64,000 nt of DNA. Origin: Stigmatella ashevillena. GTDB lineage: Bacteria; Myxococcota; Myxococcia; Myxococcales; Myxococcaceae. A program made the position numbers and the translations under genes. Positions 17,230 through 27,100 of this stretch are shown here, piece after piece. The stretch covers positions 3,652,425 through 3,716,424 of the forward strand of contig NZ_JAQNDM010000002.1 in the NCBI RefSeq assembly GCF_028368975.1, written 5' to 3'. Each line of letters begins with the position of its first letter. The stretch's first letter is position 1. The notes under the pieces are model-generated. The model ran no database searches. It was given only the letters and a program-made list of their open reading frames with translations, and had not been told where the DNA came from.

Positions 17230-18027
17230 TCAGCCCCCCGCCTTGGCCGACGACGGCGCGGCCGACTTCACCCCGGCTGCATCGAGGATAATGTCGGCCA
17301 CCTCGCCCGGATGCGACAGCATCGAGACATGGCTGGCCGGGACCGAATGCAGCCGCGCGCCGATGCGCTGCGCGGTGGCGGACTGCAACTGCGGAGCGAG
17401 CATGCGGTCCTCGCGGTTGAGCACGTACCAACTGGGCTTGTGCTTCCACGCCGCCCGCGTGACCGGCTCGGACAGCGCGCTGGCCTTCAGCGGGCCCTGA
17501 GTGCTGTAGAGCAGGCGCGCGGTGGCCGGCTTGAGATCCTGAGCGAAATCCTCGGCCACAGCCTCGGCCGGCAGCCACAGGAAGCCGTCGCGCTCCTGCA
17601 ATCGCTTCAGCCCCGGCGCCGTCGGGTAATGCTCGCCCTGCTGGGCCGAGTTCTCGCCAACATCGGGCGCGAACGCAGACACGTAAACCAGCGCGACCAC
17701 CTTGTCATCGTTGCCGACCTCGGTGATGACCGTGCCGCCCCAGGAATGGCCGACCAGCACCACCTTGCCCGGCGCGGCGGCGATGGCGCGGCGCGTGGTG
17801 GCCACGTCGTCCTGCAGCGAGGTCAGCGGGTTCTGCACCGCCAAGGCGGGCACCCCCCTGGCCTCCAGGAGTGGGATGACCTTGTTCCAGCTCGAACCGT
17901 CGGCGAAGGCACCATGTACCAGGATCACCGTGGGCGCGGCCGGATTGACATGCACCGGACGTGAGCCCGCGGCGGCTGGAGTCAGGGCGGTGGCCACCAG
18001 CGCGGCCAGCATCGTCTTGCGAATCAT
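17230..18027 (-). CDS. Exported alpha/beta-hydrolase
   Basis: 265 residues with a signal peptide (residues 1-24, ending PAAAG). The alpha/beta-hydrolase fold shows VILVHGAFADGSSW (oxyanion region), nucleophile elbow VGHSWGG, acid in NREDRM and catalytic His in PASHVSML. The closest architecture is the EstC/salicylate-esterase-like group of small hydrolases, which act on esters; the real substrate is unknown. The ATG has AGGAG eight bases upstream. It is divergent from the ferric-reductase-like gene, with a 210-bp shared promoter region (18028-18237) in which I see no clear motif, and it precedes the two-component genes in the same direction. Confidence 0.88.
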   Translation of the reverse strand: MIRKTMLAALVATALTPAAAGSRPVHVNPAAPTVILVHGAFADGSSWNKVIPLLEARGVPALAVQNPLTSLQDDVATTRRAIAAAPGKVVLVGHSWGGTVITEVGNDDKVVALVYVSAFAPDVGENSAQQGEHYPTAPGLKRLQERDGFLWLPAEAVAEDFAQDLKPATARLLYSTQGPLKASALSEPVTRAAWKHKPSWYVLNREDRMLAPQLQSATAQRIGARLHSVPASHVSMLSHPGEVADIILDAAGVKSAAPSSAKAGG

Positions 18028-18237
18028 GGAGAGCACTCCTGTGGAAGGAGCGCCCATTCGAGACCAGGACTGTATCGCCGTTGTTTCCGCGCGGTTGACT
18101 TCTTGTCACGCAAGGTGTCGGCGCTGCGCGGGTCTACGTTTCGATACACAACGCCGACCCGCCCGACACGGTGCGGATACCTCGCCCCTTTGCAATGGCC
18201 ACCCTCCGCTCACCGCCACCATTGCCAGGAGCCTTCC

Positions 18238-18966
18238 ATGTCAACGCAACATTCCCCCTCCCCCATCCGCGCGAACCCGATCCCCTCGCCCCGCCGCTTC
18301 GGCGGCTGGAGATTGTTCCTGGTGCTGGCCGCACTGCTGATGGGCACAGCGGGCGCCGCCTACCTGCTTGGCCCCGACGCCGTGGAAGGCAGCCGCCGCG
18401 CCATCCGCGTCACCGCGCGCACCTCCTTCGTTCTGTTCCTGGCCGCGTTCACCGCGTCCTCGTTCGCCTCGCTGATGCCCGGCCCGTTCACCCGGGCGTT
18501 GTTACGCGAGCGGCGCATCGTCGGCCTGTCGTTCGCGTTCTCGCACCTGTTGCACGCGATCGCTATCTACACCTTCGGCCAGCTCAGTCCCGAGTTCTGG
18601 CCCGGCCGCTCCACCCTGGCCAACCTGCCCGGCACGATCGGCTACGCGTCCATCCTGCTGCTGGCGGTGACCTCGCATCGCGGTCTTGCCCGGCGCATGG
18701 GCCCGGCCGCCTGGCGACGGCTGCACGTCACCGGCATGTGGGTGATCGCGGCGGTGTTCACCTATTCTTACTTCAAGCGCGTGCCGATGAACGCCTGGTA
18801 CGCCGTGCCTTCAGCGCTGCTGTTCACCGCGGTGGTGGTGCGGCTGATCGCCAAACGCGCCCAGGCCCTCCGGCACGGCACGCGGTCGCTCATGCCCGGG
18901 GGATGGGCTTCCAGTCGACCTTGGAGCGCTGACGCACGTGGGACGATGAACGATCGGCGGTCGTGA
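18238..18966 (+). CDS. Ferric reductase-like transmembrane protein
   Basis: 242 residues with about six membrane helices and no soluble FAD/NAD domain. Histidines suited to haem ligation occur in helices: SHLLHAIAIYTFG, TSHRGLA and WRRLHVTGMWVI, as in the ferric reductase-like/MsrQ b-type cytochrome superfamily. Such proteins move electrons across the membrane; the partner is not visible. AGGAG is seven bases before the ATG. It is divergent from the hydrolase. The final 20 residues are polar and atypical. Together with the hydrolase and two-component genes this forms a block resembling Xanthomonadaceae. Confidence 0.75.
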   Translation: MSTQHSPSPIRANPIPSPRRFGGWRLFLVLAALLMGTAGAAYLLGPDAVEGSRRAIRVTARTSFVLFLAAFTASSFASLMPGPFTRALLRERRIVGLSFAFSHLLHAIAIYTFGQLSPEFWPGRSTLANLPGTIGYASILLLAVTSHRGLARRMGPAAWRRLHVTGMWVIAAVFTYSYFKRVPMNAWYAVPSALLFTAVVVRLIAKRAQALRHGTRSLMPGGWASSRPWSADARGTMNDRRS

Positions 18967-19005
18967 GCCGCCTCTGACGAGAGGAGCGCGCTAGGCTGTC
19001 GGGCC

Positions 19006-20682
19006 ATGCCCTATCAACGCGCTCCGGTGAAGGCTCCCAGGATGTCGGGTGTGGCCCTCAAGGCCATGGTGAACACGCTGGAGCGGGGCGGCATCGGCCC
19101 CGCGCTGGTGGAGAAGTTGATGCGGGACAGCGGCATCGAGCAGTGGCGCGAGCTGTCTGCGGGCGATGCTCCCCCCATCCAGTACCCCCTGCCCCCCGGC
19201 GCGCCCGCGGCAGAACCCCAGACGCCGCTGGAGCAGGCCGCTCGCGCCGTGGCCGCGTCGCCCGTGACGCCGGAACGGGAGACGGTGGCCGCGTTCGCCC
19301 GGGCCTACCGGGACGGGACGGCGGACCCCGTGGCCGTGGTGAACCGGGCCCATGCGGCCATCGAGCGGCTGGACAGCGGCGCGGACCGTCTGGGCCTCTT
19401 CATCGCCCGCAAGCCGGAGGAGGTGCTGCGTGCGGCGGAGGCCTCTTCGGAGCGGCTGCGCGCGGGCACGCCCCTGAGCGTGCTGGACGGCGTGCCCGTG
19501 GTGCTCAAGGACGAGGTAGACTTGGCCGGGTTCCCCACCACGCTGGGCACCACGTACCGCACGGAGGTGGCCCGGGCGGACTCGACGGTCGCCGCGCGAT
19601 TGAAGGCCGCGGGCGCCCTCATCCTGGGCAAAGCCAACATGAATGAGATTGGCATCAACCCCATCGGGTTGAATCCGCACCACGGCGCCGCGCGCAACCC
19701 GTGGAACCGGGGCCACATCACCGGCGGAAGCTCCAGCGCTTCCGGCGCCGCCGTGGCCGCGGGCCTGTGTCCGCTGAGCATCGGCGCGGACGGCGGCGGC
19801 TCCATCCGCATCCCCGCCGCGCTCTGCGGCATCGTGGGCCTCAAGGCCACCTGGGGCCGCATCCCGGAGACGGGCGTACCGCCGCTGTGCTGGAACGTGG
19901 CGCACGTGGGCCCCATGGGCCTCACCGTGGACGACGTCGCCGCGCTGTATGCGATTCTGGCCGGGCCGGATGGCCACGACGTCGTCGCGCGCGAGCAGCC
20001 CGCGCACCACCTGTCACGCTACGAGGACGGCTCGCTCCAGGGAATCCGCCTGGGCGTGTGCACGCCCTACTTCGAGGATGCGGATCCCGACGTCGTCACA
20101 CGCTGCAAGGACGCCCTGCGCGCCCTCACCGACGCGGGCGCCACGGTGGTGGAGCTCCCCCCGCCCGACCTCAACGCCATCCTTTGGACGCACAGCTGCA
20201 TCATCCTGAGCGAGATGGCCGAGGCGGTGCTGCCCCAGCTCAAGGCCCGCGCGTCCGTGTTCGGCCTGGACTCACGCGCCAACCTGGCGCTGGGCCGCCA
20301 GTTCCGGGCCACGGACTTCGTCCACGCCCTGCGGCACCGGCACCGGCTGACCCGTGAGCTCCTGGCGCTGATGGCGGACGTGGACGTGCTCGTCACCCCC
20401 ACCACCGCGTGCACCGCGCCCGCGATTCCCGAGTCCGCGCTCCCCGCCGGCGAGTCCAACCTGCCCGTGGTGGACGCGCTCATGCGCTTCGTCCGCCTGG
20501 CGAACCTCACCGGCAACCCCGCCCTCTCCGTCCCCGCAGGCTTCGACCGAGCGGGTCTGCCCGTGGGCGTGCACCTCACCGGGCGGCCCTACGAGGAGCA
20601 CCTCCTCTTGCGCCTGGGCCGCGTGGTGGAGCGGGCAGCCGAGCGCCGCACCCCGTCAACCCACGTCCGCGTCCTCGGCTGA
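19006..20682 (+). CDS. Amidase-signature family protein
   Basis: 558 residues. The Ser-cisSer-Lys amidase core begins near residue 90: VVLKDEVDL (catalytic Lys), GGSSSASGAA (cis-Ser) and GADGGGSIRIPA (nucleophilic Ser). It then shows GLKATWGRIP, GPMGLTVDD and VLVTPTT. The N-terminal 80 residues form an extra helical region like that of fatty-acid-amide-hydrolase-type amidases. The family hydrolyses amide bonds of many small molecules; the substrate is not predictable. No signal peptide. The best-placed GAGGAG is about 18 bases before the ATG at 19006, so a slightly later start is possible. GC is high and codon use is typical myxobacterial, in contrast with the block before it. Confidence 0.9.
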   Translation: MPYQRAPVKAPRMSGVALKAMVNTLERGGIGPALVEKLMRDSGIEQWRELSAGDAPPIQYPLPPGAPAAEPQTPLEQAARAVAASPVTPERETVAAFARAYRDGTADPVAVVNRAHAAIERLDSGADRLGLFIARKPEEVLRAAEASSERLRAGTPLSVLDGVPVVLKDEVDLAGFPTTLGTTYRTEVARADSTVAARLKAAGALILGKANMNEIGINPIGLNPHHGAARNPWNRGHITGGSSSASGAAVAAGLCPLSIGADGGGSIRIPAALCGIVGLKATWGRIPETGVPPLCWNVAHVGPMGLTVDDVAALYAILAGPDGHDVVAREQPAHHLSRYEDGSLQGIRLGVCTPYFEDADPDVVTRCKDALRALTDAGATVVELPPPDLNAILWTHSCIILSEMAEAVLPQLKARASVFGLDSRANLALGRQFRATDFVHALRHRHRLTRELLALMADVDVLVTPTTACTAPAIPESALPAGESNLPVVDALMRFVRLANLTGNPALSVPAGFDRAGLPVGVHLTGRPYEEHLLLRLGRVVERAAERRTPSTHVRVLG

Positions 20683-20702
20683 CCTGGCGGGGCAACTCTT
20701 TG

Positions 20703-20735
20703 TCTCGGGTCCCGATAACTCCCTGGAACCCGAGA
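20703..20735. promoter_or_regulatory. Perfect 8-bp inverted repeat before the lipase-like gene
   Basis: TCTCGGGT at 20703-20710 and ACCCGAGA at 20728-20735 are perfect inverted copies with a 17-nt loop, located 17 bp before the next start codon. There is no T-tract, so a simple rho-independent terminator for the amidase gene is unlikely. An operator or a 5'-leader hairpin close to the ribosome site is more likely. Confidence 0.4.
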
Positions 20736-20752
20736 ATTCAGAGGACCTGACC

Positions 20753-21853
20753 ATGGGCATCGACGGAGTGGGAAAGAGTGGCATCCGCCCGGTGGCACCG
20801 CGTCCCCCGGAGCCCCAAGCCGCACCCGTGGCCGCGAAGAACCAGGTGACCCGCCCCCTGGCGAGCGCGGACGTCTTCGAGGCGCGCGCCAAGGCCACGA
20901 GTTCCACGCCGAGCAACGCCAGCCTACCCCCCGTCCAGTCCAACACGGGCACGGTGCAAGCCGGCACGGTGGTGCTGGACGAGGCGACGAAGGTGGCGCG
21001 CGGGGCGTTGAAGATCGACCCCGAGGCCGATCCGAAGACGTATGACGGCATGTACCTGGGTTCGGACGGCTACGCGTACCCGCCGGACAAGTTCTCCGTG
21101 TCGGAGGTGCCGCCGTTCCGGCCGGAGACGCCCGTCGCCAGCCCGACGCCGACGACGTACCACGTCAACGGCATCCAGACCCCACAGGGCAGCGCCACGA
21201 GCGAGGCCCAGAAGATGGCGAACGAGACGGGCACCAACGTGGTGCCCATCTACAACGCCACGGAGAGCCTGGCCGAGGACGTCGCGCAGACGGGCATGGA
21301 TCGGCTGGGCCTGGGCGACAACAAGGCGGCGCAGACGCTGGCGGACGCCATCTACAACGACCTGCAGGCGGGCTTGAAGGTCAACGTCACCGGCTACAGC
21401 CAGGGTGGCGCCATCGTGTCCAGTGCGCTGCGGGAGGTGGACAACCGCATCAAGGACGACATGGGCGGCTTCTGGGGCAACCTGCCCATCTTCGGGGACG
21501 ACAACCGGAAGAAGCGCGAGGAACTGCTCGGCAACGTGAACGCCACCATGTTCGCGGGTGCGGGAAAGACGTTCCCAGACGGGCCGAACTACACGTTCTA
21601 CGTCAACAACCAGGACCCCGTGCCGACGTGGCTGGGCTCGCACGAGTTCAACCCCGTCACGGACATCGTCAGCGGCATCGTGTCCGGCCTGTTCCCGGGC
21701 ATCGGCGCCATCAACGGCGGCTCGTCCATGCAGGCCCCGGAAGGCGCGACCATCCACACCTTCGACTCCCCGGGGGCGAGCGGAGAGGTGTTCGGCACCG
21801 ACGGCAAGCACGGCATCGACACGTACCTGGGGAACATCCAGGACGCGGCCTGA
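20753..21853 (+). CDS. Lipase-like alpha/beta-hydrolase of unknown substrate
   Basis: 366 residues. Residues 1-65 are Pro/Ala/Thr/Ser-rich and lack a signal peptide. From about 130 the chain looks like an alpha/beta-hydrolase: YHVNGIQTPQGSA, TNVVPIYNATE, then VNVTGYSQGGAIV with a GxSxG nucleophile elbow (GYSQG). After an insertion, NNQDPVPTWLGSHEF could supply the acid, and ATIHTFDSP or the end HGIDTYL the histidine. This pattern resembles lipase-like effectors of secretion systems, but no secretion genes lie nearby. GAGGA is seven bases before the ATG. A hairpin-forming repeat lies just upstream. Function beyond hydrolase fold is inference. Confidence 0.65.
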   Translation: MGIDGVGKSGIRPVAPRPPEPQAAPVAAKNQVTRPLASADVFEARAKATSSTPSNASLPPVQSNTGTVQAGTVVLDEATKVARGALKIDPEADPKTYDGMYLGSDGYAYPPDKFSVSEVPPFRPETPVASPTPTTYHVNGIQTPQGSATSEAQKMANETGTNVVPIYNATESLAEDVAQTGMDRLGLGDNKAAQTLADAIYNDLQAGLKVNVTGYSQGGAIVSSALREVDNRIKDDMGGFWGNLPIFGDDNRKKREELLGNVNATMFAGAGKTFPDGPNYTFYVNNQDPVPTWLGSHEFNPVTDIVSGIVSGLFPGIGAINGGSSMQAPEGATIHTFDSPGASGEVFGTDGKHGIDTYLGNIQDAA

Positions 21854-21943
21854 CGCAGGTGAAGCGCACGGCGCTCCAGGAGCAAGGCTCTCGGAGCGCC
21901 ACTCACACCAAACCAGCACGTCCTTGAAGCGAGCCCGGGAAGC

Positions 21944-22771
21944 TCAGCGCCCCAGGAAGTGGGCGGGGCGTCGCTCGGCGAAGGCGGAGAAGGCTTCGGC
22001 AAGGTCATGTGACTGGAGGAACGCGGAGTTCCACACGGCGACGTAGCGCAGGCCATCTGCCGTGGACTTGTCGGCGCAGTACTCCATCACCTGCTTGGCG
22101 CCCTGGACGACCAGGGGCGGGTTGTCGGCGATACGACGCGCGGTGGCACGGGCCTGCGTGAGCAGTTCCTCGGGTGACGCGAAGACCTCATTGACGAGGC
22201 CCATGCGGAGGGCGCGCTCCGAGTCCACGTCTCCTCCGGTGTAGGCCAGCTCGCGCGTGTGTCCCTCGCCGATGATGCGCGGCAGGCGCTGGAGGGCGCC
22301 AAGGTCCGCGACGATGCCGATCTTCACCTCGCGCAAAGAGAACTTCGCCTCGCGGGAGCAGTAGCGGAAGTCACACGCGGCGATGAGATCCATGCCTCCG
22401 CCGATGCACCAGCCATGCACGGCGGCGATGAAGGGCTTGCGACAGCGGGCAACGCCTTCGGTGGCCTGCTGCATGTCACCAATCAGCTTGAGCAGCTTCG
22501 TGCGCTCCAGGGCGAGGTTGTTGTCTCCGGTGAGCAGCGGCCCCAGGGACTCCATCATCCCCGTCAGGTCCAAGCCGTAGGTGAAGTGGTTGCCATGGCC
22601 GCGCACCAGCACCACGCGGACGGAGTCATCGGCCTCCAGGTCACGCAAGGCCTCTGGCATCTCCCGCCAGAAGTCCGGTCCCATGGCGTTGCCACGTCCC
22701 GGGCCCAAGAGAACCAGCTCGGCGACTCCGTCCGCCTTCTCGATGCGCAGCGACTTGTATGCAGCGTCCAT
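21944..22771 (-). CDS. Crotonase-family protein, dienoyl-CoA isomerase-like
   Basis: 275 residues, an enoyl-CoA hydratase/isomerase fold. The oxyanion loops are HFTYGLDLTGM and GWCIGGGMDLIAACD. In the active-site stretch FSLREVKIGIVADLGALQRL the acidic residues match the Asp/Glu/Asp set of delta3,5-delta2,4-dienoyl-CoA isomerase (ECH1 type) rather than the two glutamates of ordinary hydratases. That suggests isomerisation of dienoyl-CoA in fatty-acid beta-oxidation. ATG at 22769-22771 with GGGAGG five bases upstream. It is divergent from the aldo/keto reductase gene across 178 bp. Cytoplasmic. Confidence 0.88.
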   Translation of the reverse strand: MDAAYKSLRIEKADGVAELVLLGPGRGNAMGPDFWREMPEALRDLEADDSVRVVLVRGHGNHFTYGLDLTGMMESLGPLLTGDNNLALERTKLLKLIGDMQQATEGVARCRKPFIAAVHGWCIGGGMDLIAACDFRYCSREAKFSLREVKIGIVADLGALQRLPRIIGEGHTRELAYTGGDVDSERALRMGLVNEVFASPEELLTQARATARRIADNPPLVVQGAKQVMEYCADKSTADGLRYVAVWNSAFLQSHDLAEAFSAFAERRPAHFLGR

Positions 22772-22949
22772 GACGGCCTCCCGCGAGAGTGCGCGAACCG
22801 TACCTCACTCGCCCCTCCAGCCCCAACCGGGAGCGATGCCGAATCCAAGATGACCTGCTTCGGCCAGACCACGGTGCGTCTGCCACTTTGCGTGACACCT
22901 TTTTCTTGAAGATGATGTGCCTTTTCTCTCCCTTTGCCTGGAGCACCCA

Positions 22950-24035
22950 TTGGCTCTCAACAGCTACCTCACCCTCGGCCACTCTGGCTTGCGCGTCAGC
23001 CCCTTCTGCCTCGGTACCATGACGTTCGGCGAAGATCTTGGCTGGGGCAGCAGCGTCGAGACCTCCAATGGCATCATGGACCGCTTCATCGAACGCGGAG
23101 GCAACTTCCTCGATACCGCGAACCAGTACACGCGAGGCCACTCGGAGAAAATCATTGGCGATCACCTCGGCAAGACTCCGAGCAAGCGCCACCGCGTCGT
23201 CATCGCCACCAAGTTCTTCAGCAACCTCTTCCCGGGAGACCCCAACGGCGGTGGCACGGGGCGCAAGTCCCTGATGGCGGCGTGCGATGAGTCCCTGCGC
23301 CGACTGCAGACGGACTACATCGACTTGTACTGGATGCACCTCCATGACGCGAATACGCCCATCGAGGAGACGATGCGGGCGCTGGACGACTTGGTGAGGG
23401 TGGGCAAGGTCCGCTACATCGGCTTCTCGGATACGCCGGCGTGGAAGGTGGCGCAGGCGCAGCTCCTGGCGCAGTTCAAGGGCTGGTCGCCCCTGATCGC
23501 CTTGCAGATCGAGTACTCGCTGCTGGAGCGCACCGTGGAGGGAGAGCTGACCCCGATGGCACGGGAGCTGGGGTTGGGCATCACCCCGTGGTCGCCACTC
23601 AAGGGCGGAGTGCTCAGCGGCAAGTACACGCGCCAGAACGCGGGCAAGCTGAAGGCCGACCGCGGCATGTGGGTGGAGGGCAACCTCAGCGAGAAGGCGT
23701 ACGCCATCATCGAAGTGTTGCAAAATGTAGCCCAGGAGCTGAACTCCACCGTGGCGCGCGTGGCACTGGCGTGGGTGCAGAGTCGGCCCGGTGTCGCCTC
23801 GACCATCATCGGTGCGCGTACGCTGGAGCAGTTCGACAACAACCTGGGCGCGCTGGAGCTGACGCTGACGCCGCAGCAGGTGGCGACCCTGGACGAGGCC
23901 TCCAAACCAGCGCTCAACTTCCCGGCCGGCCTCCTCCCGAACGCGCCCATGATCATGCACCCGGGCCTCACGGTAAATGGCATCACCGCACCGCCCTTCT
24001 CCATGGCGCCCCCATCCGACCAGGAGCGCTGGTAA
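22950..24035 (+). CDS. Aldo/keto reductase
   Basis: About 361 residues, a TIM-barrel NADPH-dependent oxidoreductase. The catalytic tetrad is visible: Asp and Tyr in NFLDTANQYTRG, Lys in VIATKFF and His in YWMHLHD. The cofactor-binding end shows STIIGARTLEQFDNNLGALE. This form, with GTMTFGEDLGWG near the N-terminus, belongs to the AKR group that reduces aldehydes of broad range. I chose TTG at 22950 because GGAG lies six bases upstream and the protein family begins near NSYLTLG. An ATG at 22917 in the same frame has only a weak site. Downstream is a 108-bp gap before the large kinase. Confidence 0.9.
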   Translation: MALNSYLTLGHSGLRVSPFCLGTMTFGEDLGWGSSVETSNGIMDRFIERGGNFLDTANQYTRGHSEKIIGDHLGKTPSKRHRVVIATKFFSNLFPGDPNGGGTGRKSLMAACDESLRRLQTDYIDLYWMHLHDANTPIEETMRALDDLVRVGKVRYIGFSDTPAWKVAQAQLLAQFKGWSPLIALQIEYSLLERTVEGELTPMARELGLGITPWSPLKGGVLSGKYTRQNAGKLKADRGMWVEGNLSEKAYAIIEVLQNVAQELNSTVARVALAWVQSRPGVASTIIGARTLEQFDNNLGALELTLTPQQVATLDEASKPALNFPAGLLPNAPMIMHPGLTVNGITAPPFSMAPPSDQERW

Positions 24036-24143
24036 GGGAGCCCCTCCAGAGCGGAGGTCAGCCGGACGTTTGAGTCAGAGGTCCAACGTGTTTACTCTGT
24101 CACGTCATCGCAGATACCGCTCGCTTGCTGAGGACAACCAACC

Positions 24144-27100
24144 ATGTTGGACATTCCCGGCTACAAGGTTCTTGGCACCATCCGAGCGACTGGCTCGAAT
24201 GTACTCTTCCACGCGGTGCGTGAGGCCGATGGCTTGCCCGTCATCCTCAAGACGCCCATGGCGCCCACGCCAGGCCCCAGCGAGCGCGAACGCTACCGCC
24301 GGGAATTCGGAATCCTGCAGCGGCTCCGGGGCGTGAGCGGCGTGGCCAAGCCCTATGCCTGTGAACTCATCCGCGAGCGGCCGGTGCTCCTGTTGGAGAG
24401 GATTCAGGGCGAGCCCTTGTCTGAGTTCGTGGGTCGCCCGCTGGGGGTCCCCCGGTGTCTCGGCGTGGCCATCTCCCTGGCCTCGACCCTGGCGGAGATT
24501 CACTGCCGCCATGTCATCCACAAGGACATCAAGCCCTCGAACATCATTCTCGAACCCTCCGGCGAGGCGCGGCTCATCGACTTTGGGGCTGCCACGCTGC
24601 AAAAGATTGAGCATCTGGATGCCGCGCCCGCTCATATGATCGAGGGAACGCTTGCGTACATGTCGCCCGAGCAGACGGGGCGGATGAACCGGGCGGTGGA
24701 CTATCGGACTGACTTCTACTCACTCGGTGTGACGCTTTATGAGCTGCTCACGGGCCAACGGCCCTTCCAAGGGCGTGATGCGCTCGAGTGGTTCCATGCG
24801 CACATGGCCCAGAACCCCAGGCCGCCGCACGAACTCAACCCCGGCGTGCCCCGGGCCTTGTCGGCCATCGTGACGAAGCTGCTGGCCAAGGTGGCCGAGG
24901 AGCGCTACCAGAGCGCCGAGGGCTTGAAGGCCGACCTCGAGCAGTGCCGTGAAGGATTGCTCCAGGACACGTTGGAAGGATTCACTCCAGGCGCGCACGA
25001 TACCCCCCACCAGTTCCAACTGCCTCAGCGGCTCTATGGGCGAGAAGCGCAGGTCTCTACGCTGATCCAGGGTTTCGAGCGCGTCATCTCGACCGGCAAG
25101 CCGGAACTCTTCCTGGTCAGTGGCTACTCCGGCATCGGCAAGTCCTCGGTGGTGCATGAACTGCACAGGCCGGTGGTGCAGCGACGCGGGTTCTTCCTGA
25201 GCGGGAAGTTCGAGCAGTTCCAACGGAACATTCCCTACTCGACCCTGGCGCAGGTCATTCGGGGGCTGATGCAGCAGCTCCTGGCGGGAGCGGATGAGGA
25301 ACTGGCGAAGTGGCGTGAACTGCTGAATCAGGCGTGGGCGGGCGATGGCCAGGCGCTCGTGGACTTGGCACCTCAGCTGGAGGTGTTGGTGGGCAAGCAG
25401 CCACCGCTCCAGGCGCTGCCTCCCAATGAGACGCAGTACCGCTTCCACCGGGTGCTCCGCCAGTTCCTGCAGGTGTTCGCTACTCCCGAACACCCGCTCG
25501 TGGTCTTCCTCGATGATCTGCAGTGGGCAGACCTGGCAAGCCTTCAGCTGATCCAACAGGTGTTGTCCCAGCCGGAGATCCTCCCCGTGCAGTGGATTGG
25601 CGCCTACCGCGACAACGAGGTGAGCCCCTCTCACCCGCTGACTCCGATGTTGAATGAGGTGAGCAGGGCCGGTGCGCGGATCACCCGAATTGACCTGGAG
25701 CCCTTGAGCCTGACACAGGTTGAGCAGCTGATCGGCGATACGCTCCCGGGAGTGGGGGAGGACATGGCCATCCCCCTCTCTGCCTTGGTGCACGAGAAGA
25801 CCGGCGGCAACCCGTTCTTCCTCCTCCAGTGGATGGTGACGTTGAACCAAGACGGCCTGCTGGTGCGCGAGCCAGGGGGAGGCTGGAGTTGGGATGCCGC
25901 AAGCGTCCGGGCCAAGGGCTACTCGGACAATGTTGTCGACTTCATGGTGGGCAAGCTGCGCCAACTGCCTTCCGGGACGCAGCACCTGTTGCAGCTGGCG
26001 GCGTGCGTGGGCAATGTCTTCTCACTCCAGATGCTGAAAACACTGGCGGGCCTGGAGGAGGTGGGAGACGTGGAGCAAGGGCTCGAGTCCGCGCTCCAGG
26101 AAGGCATGCTGACGCGCACGGGGCCGGAGCAGTACCGCTTCCTCCACGATCGCATCCAACAGGCGGCCCACGCCCTGCTCTCCCAGGCGGAAGGCAAGTT
26201 CGTCCACCTGCGCATCGGCCGGTTGCTGCTGAAGAGCTTGTCACCCGAAGAGGTGGGCGAGGCGATCTTCGATGTCGTGAGTCAACTCAACGTGGGGGTG
26301 GAACTGATTGATGAGCCAGGGGAGCGTTACCTCGTCGCGCGGCTGAACGCTGAAGCGGGCCGGAAGGCCGCGGCCGCAGTGGCGCCCCTGCCTGCTATCA
26401 CCTACCTCACAGCCGCCTTCGCGCTCATTCCAGGCAACCCATGGGAGACGGATTACGAGCTGGCCTTCAAAGTGCTTTCCTCCCGGGCAAAGTGCGAGCT
26501 CCAGTGCGGCAATGCCACCGGGGCGCGCCAACTGGCGGAGGAGCTCCTTTCACAGGCACGGACACGTGCGGACACCACCGCCGCCTATTGCCTGAAGGGC
26601 ACCAGCTGTCTGGTCTCTGGCGAGATTCAGGAGGGGACTGCCTGCATGCTGGAGTGCTTGGCGAAGCTGGGCATGCCCATGTCACAGAACCCCGCTTGGA
26701 ATGAGGTATTGGCGGCCCACGAGGAGGTATGGACGCTGCTAGGGGATCGCTCCATCGAGAGCCTCATTGACCTGCCGCCCATGACGGACCCGGACATGAA
26801 GATGGTGATGGAGGCGCTCTCCACCGCCTTCACGTCGGCCTACTTTTCCGGCCCCCAGTTGCTCATCATCGTCCTGAGCCGGATGGTCTCCCTCACGTTT
26901 CGTCACGGTTTCACGGAAACGGCGATGAGAGGACTCGGTTGGTTCGGGGTGCTGACCGGCTTCATGTTCAAGCGGTATCAGGAAGGCACTGCCCTGGGGA
27001 GGCTCGCCTACGGCCTCGTCGAGCGGCACAACATGGCCACCTGCCGCGCACAGGTGCTCTCCAGCCTGGAGAACATCAGCTACTGGACCCAACCTTTCTC

